Origin: Bacteroidales bacterium | GTDB taxonomy: Bacteria; Bacteroidota; Bacteroidia; Bacteroidales; Bacteroidaceae | Direction of reading: 5' to 3' | Length of the DNA stretch: 64,000 nucleotides | NCBI GenBank assembly: GCA_004557035.1 | Contig: SFFB01000009.1 | Location: 85,436 to 149,435, forward strand | Part shown: piece by piece, positions 16,441-25,092 of the stretch | How positions within the stretch are numbered: position 1 is the stretch's first letter | How the letters are laid out: the number at the start of each line of letters is the position of its first letter | Translations under genes and position numbers: made by a program | The notes under the pieces: generated by a model | Databases searched by the model: none | The model's input: only the letters and a program-made list of their open reading frames with translations | Told to the model about the DNA's origin: nothing

Positions 16441-17955
16441 TTAGTCGAGTGTTTGTGAGATGTTTTGCTCGCGGTGGCAGAGGCTCACGCAGACGCCCCA
16501 TTTATCGTGGAGGTAATGGGCCAGATGTTCAGCACAATAGACACTACGATGCTGACCGCCGGTGCAGCCGAACGAAAACATCAAGTCGGTAAATCCGCGG
16601 CGTATGTAGGTGTCGACGTGGTGGTCGGCCAGCGCGTAGACGTGGTCGAGAAACTGCACAATCTCGCCGTCGTCTTCAAGAAACTTAATGACGGGTTCGT
16701 CGAGGCCGGTCAGTGATTTATAGGGGGCGTAGCGACCGGGGTTGTGGGTGGAACGGCAGTCAAAGACATAGCCGCCACCGTTGCCCGTGGTGTCTTCGGG
16801 AATACCTTTTTTATAACTAAAACTGAACACGCGCACACGCAGTGAGGGTTTCGTTTCGGGCAATCTGACGGGAGCGGCGGGCTGCGTCTCCACGGGCTTG
16901 GCGGTGTGGTCGGTGACGCCACCGCTAAAGCGCGGCATGTCGGCCAGTCGCCAGAGGGTTTCTTCAAGATAGGGATAGGGTGTGGCCACGCCGTCGAGCA
17001 ATTGCCGACGGAGGTTCTGGATGGCGGCCGGGATGCTGTCGAGGAAGTATTGCTTGCGCTCGAAATAGCCTCTCAATCCGTAGGCGCCAAGCACCTGCAT
17101 AATGCGGAACAGCACGAAGAGATGGAGGCGCGAGCGGAACTGCTCTTCGTCAAAGCGGCAGAGCGTGTGGAGTTCGTCGAGATAGTCGGCAATAAGACTT
17201 TCGCGCAGGGTCTGCGGATAACGCGCCGAGGCCTGCCATAAGAAGGAGGCGAGGTCGTATTGGAGAGGCCCCATACGGCCGCCCTGGAAGTCGATGAAAT
17301 AGGGCCGGCCGTCGGGCATCATGACGTTGCGGGCCTGAAAGTCACGATAAAGGAAGGTGGGCATGGCCGGCAGGCCGCCGTTGGCCGTGTCGGTTGTCGA
17401 GACGAGGTCGTGGGCCATGCGCAAGAGGTCGTCTTCGAAGCGGTTTTCGTCGAAGGCGAGGTCGCAGGGTCGCAGGAAGCAGTATTTGAAGTAGTTGAAG
17501 TCGTACATGGCCGCCCGTTCGTCGAAGGTGCGGGGCGGCAGGAGGCATTCGGGGTCGAGGCCTTTGGCACCGGTGATTTGCAGGTGGGGTAATAGGCGCA
17601 GCGTACGGCTGATGAGTTGCCGCTCGTTGTCGCTGTATTGCCCGCCGACCTCACGACCTTCAGAGAGCATCTGATAGAGGGAGGTGCGCCCCAAATCAGT
17701 TTGCAGATAGGCGGTGGCGTCTGACGAGACGGCCAACACCTCGGGCACGGGCAGACCGTGTGAGGCAAAATGCCGACTCAGATAAATGAAGCATTGGTTT
17801 TCGGCCACGTCGGGACTCACCACGCCTATGACGCTCCGGCCGTCGTCGTCGACAAAACGCACGTAGTGGCGGTTGCTACCGGCTTTGGGTAAGTTCTCGA
17901 TGCGTGCGGCAGGCCGACCGAAGTGGCTTTTATATAGAGATTTAAGTTTGTCCAT
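16441..17955 (-). CDS. Fusion of an APH-type kinase with a RapZ C-terminal domain
   Basis: A 504-residue cytoplasmic fusion. Residues ~1-330 are an aminoglycoside-phosphotransferase/AmgK-like kinase: RPCDLAFDENRFEDDL, then LYRDFQARNVM (Asp205, Asn210) as the catalytic loop and YFIDFQGG (Asp222) as the Mg-binding DFG-like motif. Related enzymes phosphorylate sugars such as MurNAc/GlcNAc. After a Pro-rich linker (~345-368), residues ~371-500 match the RapZ C-terminal domain: RVFSFSYKKGIP, FDCRSTHNPGR and FGCTGGQHRSVYCAE. In E. coli that domain senses glucosamine-6-phosphate; the N-terminal P-loop half of RapZ is missing. A cell-wall amino-sugar role is inferred. The TonB receptor gene follows in the same direction. 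Confidence 0.85.
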   Translation of the reverse strand: MDKLKSLYKSHFGRPAARIENLPKAGSNRHYVRFVDDDGRSVIGVVSPDVAENQCFIYLSRHFASHGLPVPEVLAVSSDATAYLQTDLGRTSLYQMLSEGREVGGQYSDNERQLISRTLRLLPHLQITGAKGLDPECLLPPRTFDERAAMYDFNYFKYCFLRPCDLAFDENRFEDDLLRMAHDLVSTTDTANGGLPAMPTFLYRDFQARNVMMPDGRPYFIDFQGGRMGPLQYDLASFLWQASARYPQTLRESLIADYLDELHTLCRFDEEQFRSRLHLFVLFRIMQVLGAYGLRGYFERKQYFLDSIPAAIQNLRRQLLDGVATPYPYLEETLWRLADMPRFSGGVTDHTAKPVETQPAAPVRLPETKPSLRVRVFSFSYKKGIPEDTTGNGGGYVFDCRSTHNPGRYAPYKSLTGLDEPVIKFLEDDGEIVQFLDHVYALADHHVDTYIRRGFTDLMFSFGCTGGQHRSVYCAEHLAHYLHDKWGVCVSLCHREQNISQTLD

Positions 17956-17975
17956 CTGAAGTAATCGTGTAAGTC

Positions 17976-18740
17976 TTATCTGTCGGTCGGTGTCTTGGCC
18001 ATATTCATTTGAATGACGGCCATGAGGGCTGCCGTCTCGGTGCGCAGGCGACTGCTGCCGAGCGATATGGGTCGGAAACCGGCTGCTATGGCGGCCTGTA
18101 CTTCTTCGATGGTGAAGTCGCCTTCGGGTCCTATGGCCACGAGGGTGGGCACGTCGGGCGAGACCACTTCGCGCAACTCGGGCAGTTTTGAGGTGCCCAC
18201 GGGGCGAAGATGGGGCGGCAAATCGGGGCTGTCCATCTGATAGCAGTGTGCGATAAATTTCTGTCCCTCAAACGGTTGTTGCAAAAATGCGGAGAAAGAC
18301 GTTAAGGGCGTGATTTCGGGAAGCCAAGCCTTACGGCTTTGCTTGAGGGCCGCCACAGCCACTTTCTCGAGCCGTTCGGTCTTGACCACACGACGGCCGC
18401 AATTTTTACAGGCCAGCAGCGTGAGGCGGTCAAACCCCACCTCGGTCGATTTTTCCACCAACCATTCCATGCGTTCCATATGTTTGGTGGGTGCCACGGC
18501 TATGTGAATGGGGGCTTGCCACGACGTGGTGGCCGTTCGGCGGCTGTTGATTTGCAGCAAGCAGCGGTGTGACGAAGCGGTGGTTATGATGCAGTCATAA
18601 AAATGGCCATTGCCGTCGGTGGCCAACACTTCGTCGCCTTCTTTCATGCGCAACACGCGCACGGCATGGGCGGCCTCGTCTTCGGGCAAACGTTTTTCTT
18701 CGGCCACGTAAGGGGCATAAAACAGATGATATTCTTTCAT
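17976..18740 (-). CDS. rsmE: 16S rRNA (uracil-1498-N3)-methyltransferase RsmE
   Basis: A SAM-dependent SPOUT methyltransferase that methylates U1498 of 16S rRNA. It has 254 residues, as expected. The N-terminal PUA-like domain contains AAHAVRVLRMKEGDEV (the HxxxVLR motif). The knotted C-terminal domain has ERMEWLVEKSTEVGFDRL, VAIGPEGDFTIEEVQAAIAA and ISLGSSRLRTETAAL, the usual GPEGG-type and LGxRILRxET motifs. It lies 20 nt before the APH-RapZ gene, so the two may share a transcript. Confidence 0.93.
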   Translation of the reverse strand: MKEYHLFYAPYVAEEKRLPEDEAAHAVRVLRMKEGDEVLATDGNGHFYDCIITTASSHRCLLQINSRRTATTSWQAPIHIAVAPTKHMERMEWLVEKSTEVGFDRLTLLACKNCGRRVVKTERLEKVAVAALKQSRKAWLPEITPLTSFSAFLQQPFEGQKFIAHCYQMDSPDLPPHLRPVGTSKLPELREVVSPDVPTLVAIGPEGDFTIEEVQAAIAAGFRPISLGSSRLRTETAALMAVIQMNMAKTPTDR

Positions 18741-18803
18741 GGTAATAGGTGGGAACTTCTGTGTGGAGTCTGTCGCCGGCTGTGACGATGGCCGGCCGCG
18801 TCG

Positions 18804-19415
18804 TCAGTCGCCTTCATTGGCTGTCGCGGTCCGTCGGCGCAATTCATCACGCAAGGCCGAGGCCAACTCGAAATTGTCGGCGGCCACGGCCTGATTGATG
18901 GCTTCTTGGAGCACGTCTTCGGGCATATTGCGAATGGGCACGGCCACACGGCCGTCTTCTGACTCACCGGCCACAAACTGGAGGGCGTCTCCTATGGTGA
19001 CGTAAAAAGGCACACCGATCTGCAGGCCCAAAGCCATACCTTCGACAAAGGAGCAGGCAATGTATTGGGGTTCGTCATCGTCAGCGGCGTCGGCCGGCAA
19101 CAGAGCCAAACGGGTTTCACTCACGGCCGCTTCACTCTGCGAGAGGCACACATAGGCCAGCCTGTAGCCCAGCCCCTCTATGATGGTCTGCGAGAGAGCG
19201 AGTTGGCTACTTTCGTCGTCTGACATCACGCTTTCGAGCAAGTTGTAGGCCTGGCGGTCAATGAAAAAAGGCAAGTGGCGGTTTTCTTCCAATATCTTGA
19301 AAATGACCATACAAGCCCCATGAAGCGTGGTATTTTTGGTGAGCCCCACGGGGATGATGGGCAGTAGCGGAAGAAGGCGATTGTCTTTGATTGTGGATTT
19401 GGCGTGAATGGACAT
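18804..19415 (-). CDS. DUF151 (bifunctional nuclease-like) protein with C-terminal UVR motif
   Basis: A divergent member of the DUF151 family. I choose the ATG at 19415 (203 residues); an in-frame ATG at 19478 adds a basic tail without RBS. HLPFFIDRQAYNLLESVMSD corresponds to the DUF151 opening, IIEGLGYRLAYVCLSQS to the second strand pair, and IACSFVEGMALGLQIGVPFYV to the conserved 'R-x-S-D-A-x-x-L' region, in which the RPSD residues are replaced. The C-terminal EDVLQEAINQAVAADNFELASALRDEL is a UVR motif as in UvrB/UvrC. Nuclease activity is doubtful given the substitutions. It may share a transcript with rsmE (63-nt gap). Confidence 0.7.
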   Translation of the reverse strand: MSIHAKSTIKDNRLLPLLPIIPVGLTKNTTLHGACMVIFKILEENRHLPFFIDRQAYNLLESVMSDDESSQLALSQTIIEGLGYRLAYVCLSQSEAAVSETRLALLPADAADDDEPQYIACSFVEGMALGLQIGVPFYVTIGDALQFVAGESEDGRVAVPIRNMPEDVLQEAINQAVAADNFELASALRDELRRRTATANEGD

Positions 19416-20184
19416 ATTGTTGGGTCGTCGCTTGCTGGTTGGTTGATATCTCCTTCGGGCCTTTTCGTGATAGGCCAAGATAGGTTCGCTTTATCCTGCG
19501 AAGATAGCAGAAAAGCGCGAGACACGAAAGCGACGGCTACAATTTTTGACTTTTTGACAATTAGGAGTGATAAATTGAGGGAAAAATGCGTTGGCGAAGG
19601 GGCTATAGCTTGGTTGCTCTAATTGGATATACGTTTTGGTAGTGAAAAAATTGCAGAAGAGGACTATTAAGCTAAGCCGGATAGACCGGGACGGCCTCAC
19701 CTTGCCCCAACATTTTTCTCCCTCCCCTACTCGACGCTGCGTGAGGTTTTGTCTTTTGCCCGCCCTCGGTTTCGGCTTAAATTTGAGGTAGGATAGAAGA
19801 AGCAGGAGGCCGATGAGGCCTCTTTTTTAGTTTTCAAGGACTTACGGGCATAAGGACAGTTTTTTCTGCCATAAGGACAGGCCGCTACGGGGATACTGAG
19901 AGGAAAAAGTGCGCCTATGGCCGACTGATTTTGACCGCCACAACGTCATTGTTATGTGCCTTTCAGTCGATTTTGGGATATGGAAAAGCATTATAAAAAT
20001 TATATCTACCTATGGATTAATTACTTACAAGAGCGATGCAGTCGGTTTTCACAAATCGTAAGCGTTGGATTGATTTTTTAATCCTTTTGTGTCGGGATGT
20101 TAAAAAGTCATTGAATAGCGTCACTCTCTATCCGACAAAATGAACAAAGCAGGGACGAAATCCGTCTATCTCGCCAATTTTGAA
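19416..20184. other. Intergenic spacer with repeat module
   Basis: About 770 bp between divergent genes. I see no credible gene. It holds the CATAAGGACAG module at 19806 and, near 19960-20050, a degenerate stretch (TTTCAGTCGA...TTACTTACAAGAGCG) that resembles the element at 4595. The remainder is AT-rich. Confidence 0.45.
19806..19880 (+). repeat. Hairpin + CATAAGGACAG repeat module, copy 2
   Basis: GAGGCC (19806-19811) and GGCCTC (19817-19822) form a short stem followed by TTTTTT. After about 20 nt comes CTTACGGGCATAAGGACAG and a second CATAAGGACAG unit. No plus-strand gene lies just upstream, so the hairpin is an orphan terminator-like element. Confidence 0.75.
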
Positions 20185-20192
20185 TAACTTTG
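20185..20192 (+). promoter_or_regulatory. Candidate -7 element of ruvX (possibly leaderless transcript)
   Basis: TAACTTTG is a good match to the Bacteroidetes TAnnTTTG box, but only 6 nt separate it from the ruvX ATG at 20199. If used, transcription would start at or next to the start codon. No convincing TTTG lies 19-21 nt upstream, so the call is tentative. Confidence 0.4.
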
Positions 20193-20198
20193 CCCGCT

Positions 20199-20609
20199 AT
20201 GGGACGAATTTTAGCCATTGACTACGGCCGTCGGCGCACCGGACTGGCGGTGACCGACCCGGCACAAATCATTCCCGGCGGACTCACCACGGTGGCCACG
20301 GGCGAACTGCTCAAGTTTCTCGACGATTATATCAAGCGCGAGACCGTGGACCGTGTCGTAGTGGGATGGCCCACGCAGACCAACGGCGAACCATCTGAAA
20401 ACCAGCGCCGTGTGGCTGAGTTTGTCCGCGCCTTCGAGCGGCGCCATCCCGGCGTGCCGGTGGTCAGGCAAGACGAGCGTTTCACCTCGGTCATTGCCCA
20501 CCGCACTATGATAGACGCCGGACTGAGCCGCAAACGCCGGCAAGACAAGGCGCTGGTCGACGAAATCAGTGCCACGCTCATCCTCCAGCAGTATATGGAC
20601 GGGCGCTAA
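20199..20609 (+). CDS. ruvX: Holliday-junction resolvase-like protein RuvX/YqgF
   Basis: A 136-residue RNase H-fold nuclease of the YqgF/RuvX family, linked to 16S rRNA 5'-end processing and possibly Holliday junctions. ILAIDYGRRRTGLAVTD is the family's first motif with the catalytic Asp. VVVGWPTQTNGEPSENQRRV is the second (Gly-x-P). VVRQDERFTSVIAHRTM and KALVDEISATLILQQYM carry the conserved DERxTS and the final Asp. I use the ATG at 20199, because the upstream in-frame codon at 20190 is a TTG. def follows 61 nt later. Confidence 0.93.
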   Translation: MGRILAIDYGRRRTGLAVTDPAQIIPGGLTTVATGELLKFLDDYIKRETVDRVVVGWPTQTNGEPSENQRRVAEFVRAFERRHPGVPVVRQDERFTSVIAHRTMIDAGLSRKRRQDKALVDEISATLILQQYMDGR

Positions 20610-20670
20610 TCCACACGCAGGCGACTCGTCAACGCACCACCTTTTCACGAAAACCAACAAGACACCTTTC

Positions 20671-21231
20671 ATGATACTCCCCATCTACACCTACGGCCAG
20701 GCCGTTTTGCGCCAGGTGGCCGAAGACATCCCGACCGACTATCCCGGCCTCGACGAACTCATTGAGAATATGTACGAAACGATGGACCACGCCGAGGGTG
20801 TGGGACTGGCCGCTCCTCAAATCGGCTTGCCCATCCGCGTGGTGGTCATCTCGCTCGACGTGCTCAAGGAAGACTTTCCCGAGTATGCCGGATTTCGCCA
20901 TGCTTACATCAATGCCCACATCGTCGACGCCGACACCAGCGAGACGGAAGTCATCACCGAGGGCTGCCTGAGCCTGCCCGGCGTGAGCGAACCCGTACGC
21001 CGACCCAAGCGCATCAGAGTGCAGTATCTCGACGAAAAGCTCCAGCCCCACGACGAATGGGTGGAGGGCTATCTGGCCCGCGTGATGCAACACGAGTTTG
21101 ACCATCTCGAAGGCCACGTCTTCACCGACCGCATCACGGCTCTGCGCAAACAACTCGTGAGCAAAAAACTCACCTCGCTGGCCAAAGGCCGCTTCGCCTG
21201 CGGCTATAAGGTGAAGCCTGCGCGCCGCTAA
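20671..21231 (+). CDS. def: Peptide deformylase
   Basis: A metalloenzyme that removes the formyl group from the N-terminal methionine of new proteins. The ATG at 20671 gives 186 residues. All three family motifs are present: EGVGLAAPQIG (motif I), EGCLSLPGV (motif II, metal-binding Cys) and QHEFDHLEG (motif III, HExxH-type). A Bacteroidetes-type C-terminal extension (KKLTSLAKGRF) follows. The upstream in-frame extension from 20569 runs into ruvX and is not used. It likely shares a transcript with ruvX and the TPR gene. Confidence 0.96.
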   Translation: MILPIYTYGQAVLRQVAEDIPTDYPGLDELIENMYETMDHAEGVGLAAPQIGLPIRVVVISLDVLKEDFPEYAGFRHAYINAHIVDADTSETEVITEGCLSLPGVSEPVRRPKRIRVQYLDEKLQPHDEWVEGYLARVMQHEFDHLEGHVFTDRITALRKQLVSKKLTSLAKGRFACGYKVKPARR

Positions 21232-21325
21232 ACGGTATGGGCACACCGCTCCCACTCGGTCGCAGCGGCTGTGGCGTTTTTTCTGAAATAATCCTTTTCC
21301 CTTCAACACCCGCGCTAAACAGACG

Positions 21326-23281
21326 ATGAAACGATGGATGGCCACGCTGCTCGTGGCACTTTCGCTCTGCGCCAAAGCCCAAATCAACACCGACAACGTG
21401 TTGCTGATGGGCCGCAGTGCCATAGCCGCCGAAGACTATCTCACGGCCATCGGTCTCTTTAACCGCGTGATTGAGGTGAAGCCTTTCCTCTACAAGCCCT
21501 ACTATTACAGGGCCTACGCCAAGTTTTCGCTCGACGACTTCGGCGGAGCCGAGGCCGATCTCACCAAGGCCATCGACATCAACCCCTATATGGTGGAGCT
21601 CTATCAGTTGCGCGGCATCTGCCGCATCAGGATGAGCGCCTTCGAGGGGGCAGAAAAAGACTATTCGCGCACACTCGACGAACTCCGCGACGACCGCAGT
21701 GCGCGCTTCAACCGCGCCCTGTGCCGGTTGGAGCAGAAAAAATATGACGAGGCCGAGGCCGACGTCGACTCGATTATGGCGGCGGCGCCCAACTTCTATC
21801 GGGCTTATCCGCTGAAAGCACAGATTGCCTTCGAGCGGCAAGACACCACCGCCGGCGTCAAATGGCTCACGACGCTGACCGAGCGCGAACCGACCAACAC
21901 CGACGCTTGGTCGTTTCTCGGACGCTATGCCCTCCGACAAAGCCGCTATGCACGCGCCGACAGCCTGCTGACAAAAGCCATCACGCTCAGTCCCCGACGC
22001 TATGACGACCTGCTGGCAAGAGCCTTGGCGCGGCATGGCATGAACCGTTTCGGGGCGGCAGTCGACGACTATACGCGGGTGATTGACCTGGTGCCCGAGC
22101 ATTTCGTGGCCCACTACAATCGCGGCCTCATCCTGGCACTCGTGGGCGAAGACAACAAGGCGCTCGAGGATTTTGACTTTGTCGTGGCCAGCGAACCCGA
22201 CAACACGCTGGCCCTCTACAACCGCGCACTGCTGCGGCGACAGACCGGCGACTGGCGGGGAGCAGTTGCCGACTTCACCCGACTCATCCGCCAATATCCC
22301 ACCTTCTATTACGGCTATCAGGCACGGGCCGAATGTCGACGGAAAATGGGCGACGTCAAGGGGGCGATTAGCGACGAAACCGTGGTGGCACGCGCCAACC
22401 TCGACGTGATGTTTGCCAAACACAAACGCCGCATCGTCAAGAAGGTGCGCAAAGGCTCAGACCACAGTCTTGATAGTTACGACCAACTCGTCGACGACGC
22501 CATGGCCGACTCCACCGAACTGAGTTTCGGCCGACTGCTGGCCAAAGACCTTTTCGGCAAAGTGCAATACCGCTCAACCTCAGAGACCGAGTTGCCGCCC
22601 TATGCGCTGACCTTCCGCCAACCCTCTGAAGAAAAAGGCTACCGCTCTATAGGTTTCTTGCCCGAGGCTGCACGGCTCTCGTCGCTACTCCGCTCCGGCA
22701 CACTCACTCTCACGGCCTCAGCAGGCACGGGCAACGAAGATTTCGAACCACACCTGACGGCTGCCAAACAAAACAATCCGTCGGCGGCCGACACGCTGAT
22801 TTGCCAAGCCGTGTGCCGCGCCGACGACTATGACTACGGCGGCGCACAAACTCTGCTTGGCAGGGCACTGACAGCGGCCTCGAAGCCACAGACCAAGGCA
22901 TTGATAAGACTCCAAACGGGCGCCGTATGCATCAAGTCGGCCACAGCCATGACCGAGATGGGGGCAGAAGAGACCAAGACGCGACAAGCCCTACTGAGCC
23001 TTGCCGTCAAAAATCTCAAAGAGACACTCACCGACGCCGGCGAGGCCCGTCTCTACCTGCTCTATAATCTGGGCTGTGCCTATATGGCTCAAAACGACTA
23101 CGACAAGGCCGTGGAGACTTTCGACGAAGCCATCAAGACCGACGGCCGACTGGCCGAAGCCTGGTACAACCGCGGACTGGCCAAAATACGCCTCAACGAC
23201 AAGACCGGCGCACGCACCGACTTGAGCCGTGCCGGCGAACTCGGCCTCTTCAGTGCCTACAGTCTGATGCGCAAACTATAA
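21326..23281 (+). CDS. Secreted TPR-repeat protein
   Basis: A 651-residue protein with a signal peptide (MKRWMATLLVALSLCAKA, probable cleavage before QINTD) followed by many tetratricopeptide repeats, for example AIGLFNRVIEVKPFLYKPYYYRAYA, YNRGLILALVGEDNKALEDF and a last one near the C-terminus (YNLGCAYMAQNDYDKAVETF). Residues ~370-520 are a non-TPR insert with a basic patch (KHKRRIVKKVRKG). TPR proteins build protein-protein scaffolds in the periplasm or outer membrane. Specific partners are unknown. It sits between def and rlmD with short gaps. Confidence 0.8.
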   Translation: MKRWMATLLVALSLCAKAQINTDNVLLMGRSAIAAEDYLTAIGLFNRVIEVKPFLYKPYYYRAYAKFSLDDFGGAEADLTKAIDINPYMVELYQLRGICRIRMSAFEGAEKDYSRTLDELRDDRSARFNRALCRLEQKKYDEAEADVDSIMAAAPNFYRAYPLKAQIAFERQDTTAGVKWLTTLTEREPTNTDAWSFLGRYALRQSRYARADSLLTKAITLSPRRYDDLLARALARHGMNRFGAAVDDYTRVIDLVPEHFVAHYNRGLILALVGEDNKALEDFDFVVASEPDNTLALYNRALLRRQTGDWRGAVADFTRLIRQYPTFYYGYQARAECRRKMGDVKGAISDETVVARANLDVMFAKHKRRIVKKVRKGSDHSLDSYDQLVDDAMADSTELSFGRLLAKDLFGKVQYRSTSETELPPYALTFRQPSEEKGYRSIGFLPEAARLSSLLRSGTLTLTASAGTGNEDFEPHLTAAKQNNPSAADTLICQAVCRADDYDYGGAQTLLGRALTAASKPQTKALIRLQTGAVCIKSATAMTEMGAEETKTRQALLSLAVKNLKETLTDAGEARLYLLYNLGCAYMAQNDYDKAVETFDEAIKTDGRLAEAWYNRGLAKIRLNDKTGARTDLSRAGELGLFSAYSLMRKL

Positions 23282-23310
23282 CCTACCAGCCACACTCCTA
23301 TATAATATAT

Positions 23311-24735
23311 ATGTCAAGAAAGAAAAAACCGCTCCCCCTGCTCGAAAACATAACCATCACCGACGTGGCTGCCGAAGGCAAAGCCATTGCCAAGGTTGAC
23401 GGCCTGGCCGTGTTTGTGCCCTATGCCGTGCCCGGCGACGTCGTTGACCTGCAAATCAAGCGCAAGAAGCACAGTTATGCCGAAGCCGAGATTGCCCGTA
23501 TGATTACGCCGTCGGCCGACCGCACAGAGCCTTTCTGTCCCCACTTCGGCGTGTGTGGCGGTTGCAAATGGCAATGTCTGCCCTATCGGCTCCAACTCCA
23601 CCACAAGCAAAAACAAGTGGAGGAGACCCTGCGCCGCATTGCCAAAGTCGCACTGCCCGAGGTGTCGCCCATCATAGGCAGCCCGCAGGAACGGGAATAC
23701 CGCAACAAACTCGAGTTTGGCTTTTCAGACAAACGCTGGCTCACGGTAGAAGAGGTGAAAACCGGCGTGAAGTTTGACCAAATGAACGCCGTGGGCTTCC
23801 ACATAGCCGGATCGTTTGACAAAATACTCGACATCACGGCCTGCCGCCTCATGGACGACATCAACAACCGTCTGCGCAACGCCATACGCGACTACGCCCT
23901 CGACCACGGCCTCACCTTCTACAACTGCCACAGCCGCGAAGGCCTTTTGCGCGGCATGATGATACGCACCTCGACGACGGGCGAACTGATGTTGCTTATG
24001 CAATTCTGCATCCATACGCCCGACGAAGACCGTGAGGCACACGACCTGCTCGACCACCTGCACACGACCTTCCCCGAGGTGACGTCGCTGCTCTACGTGA
24101 ACAACACGAAATGCAACGACACCTTTGCCGACCTGCCCGTCGCCACCCACAGCGGCACAGACTGCATCTATGCCGAGATGGAAGGCTTGCGCTTCAAGGT
24201 GGGCCCGAAGAGCTTTTACCAGACCAACTCGGCCGGCGCCTACGAACTCTATAAGGTGGCACGTGACTTTGCCGGACTGAGCGGCAACGAATTGGTCTAC
24301 GACCTCTATACCGGCACGGGCACCATCGCCAACTTCGTGGCCAGGCAGGCCCGGCAGGTGGTGGGCATTGAGTATGTGCCCGAAGCCATCGAAGACGCCA
24401 AAGTCAACGCCGACCTTAACGGCCTCGGCAACACGCTCTTCTACGCCGGCGATATGAAAGACATCCTCACCACCGACTTTATCACCGCCCACGGCCGGCC
24501 CGACGTCATCATCACCGACCCGCCCCGCGCAGGTATGCACGGCGACGTGATTGAAGCCATCCGCTTTGCCGCGCCCCGCCGCATCGTCTACGTGAGTTGC
24601 AACCCCGCCACACAGGCCCGCGACCTTAGTCTGCTCGACGACCTCTACCGCGTGGAGCGCGTGCAGCCCGTCGATATGTTCCCCCACACCCACCACGTCG
24701 AAAACGTCGTATTGCTCGTCAAGCGTGAAGGATGA
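23311..24735 (+). CDS. rlmD: 23S rRNA (uracil-C5)-methyltransferase RlmD-like
   Basis: A SAM-dependent, iron-sulphur m5U methyltransferase of the RumA/RlmD family, 474 residues. Residues ~10-65 form a TRAM domain (AEGKAIAKVDGLAVFVPYAVPGD). The [4Fe-4S] cysteines are in FCPHFGVCGGCKWQCL (Cys76, 82, 85) with a further one later. Then come SFYQTNSAGAYEL, the SAM loop VYDLYTGTGTIANFVA, IITDPPRAGMHGDV and the catalytic Cys in VYVSCNPATQARDL. The family contains paralogues, so the exact target uracil (1939 or another) is not certain. Confidence 0.9.
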   Translation: MSRKKKPLPLLENITITDVAAEGKAIAKVDGLAVFVPYAVPGDVVDLQIKRKKHSYAEAEIARMITPSADRTEPFCPHFGVCGGCKWQCLPYRLQLHHKQKQVEETLRRIAKVALPEVSPIIGSPQEREYRNKLEFGFSDKRWLTVEEVKTGVKFDQMNAVGFHIAGSFDKILDITACRLMDDINNRLRNAIRDYALDHGLTFYNCHSREGLLRGMMIRTSTTGELMLLMQFCIHTPDEDREAHDLLDHLHTTFPEVTSLLYVNNTKCNDTFADLPVATHSGTDCIYAEMEGLRFKVGPKSFYQTNSAGAYELYKVARDFAGLSGNELVYDLYTGTGTIANFVARQARQVVGIEYVPEAIEDAKVNADLNGLGNTLFYAGDMKDILTTDFITAHGRPDVIITDPPRAGMHGDVIEAIRFAAPRRIVYVSCNPATQARDLSLLDDLYRVERVQPVDMFPHTHHVENVVLLVKREG

Positions 24736-24792
24736 AGAGGAGGCAAAGAGATTGAGAGCCTGAAAGGCGAAAAGATGATTAGCCTCCCTGCA

Positions 24793-25025
24793 AGCCCTGT
24801 AAGGGCGTAACAAAGATAGCCCAGGTCGAAGGCCTGGGTAATAGCACATCCCGAAAAACCGGCCTGTAAGGTCGGCACATTTAGGGGCAAATAATCATTA
24901 TTAATTGTCTACACGCCAATGAGAATTATCTCATCAATGTGCCGACCTTACAGGCCGGAAATAGAATGGCCATCCATAACCCAGGCCTAACGACCTGGGC
25001 TAATATGTTACGCCCTTTCAGGGCT
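24793..25025. repeat. Long nested palindrome, subtype A, copy 2
   Basis: The same block order as the copy at 13741: AGCCCTGTAAGGGCGTAAC, AGCCCAGGTCGAAGGC, GGCCTGTAAGGTCGGCAC, a variable centre, then the reverse complements ending CGCCCTTTCAGGGCT. It fills the spacer between rlmD and the next gene. Differences between arms (CTGT versus CTTT) are compensatory or neutral in places. Confidence 0.8.
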
Positions 25026-25092
25026 ACTTGGCATACGTCACAGCATTATTCAAACAGCTTTGTCTAATATATAAATCCTGCCCTCATAAGTT

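Noticed and set aside
23725..24849. Long antisense open frame opposite rlmD
   Set aside because: It is a mirror of a strongly supported gene, caused by GC-rich codon positions; no family match.
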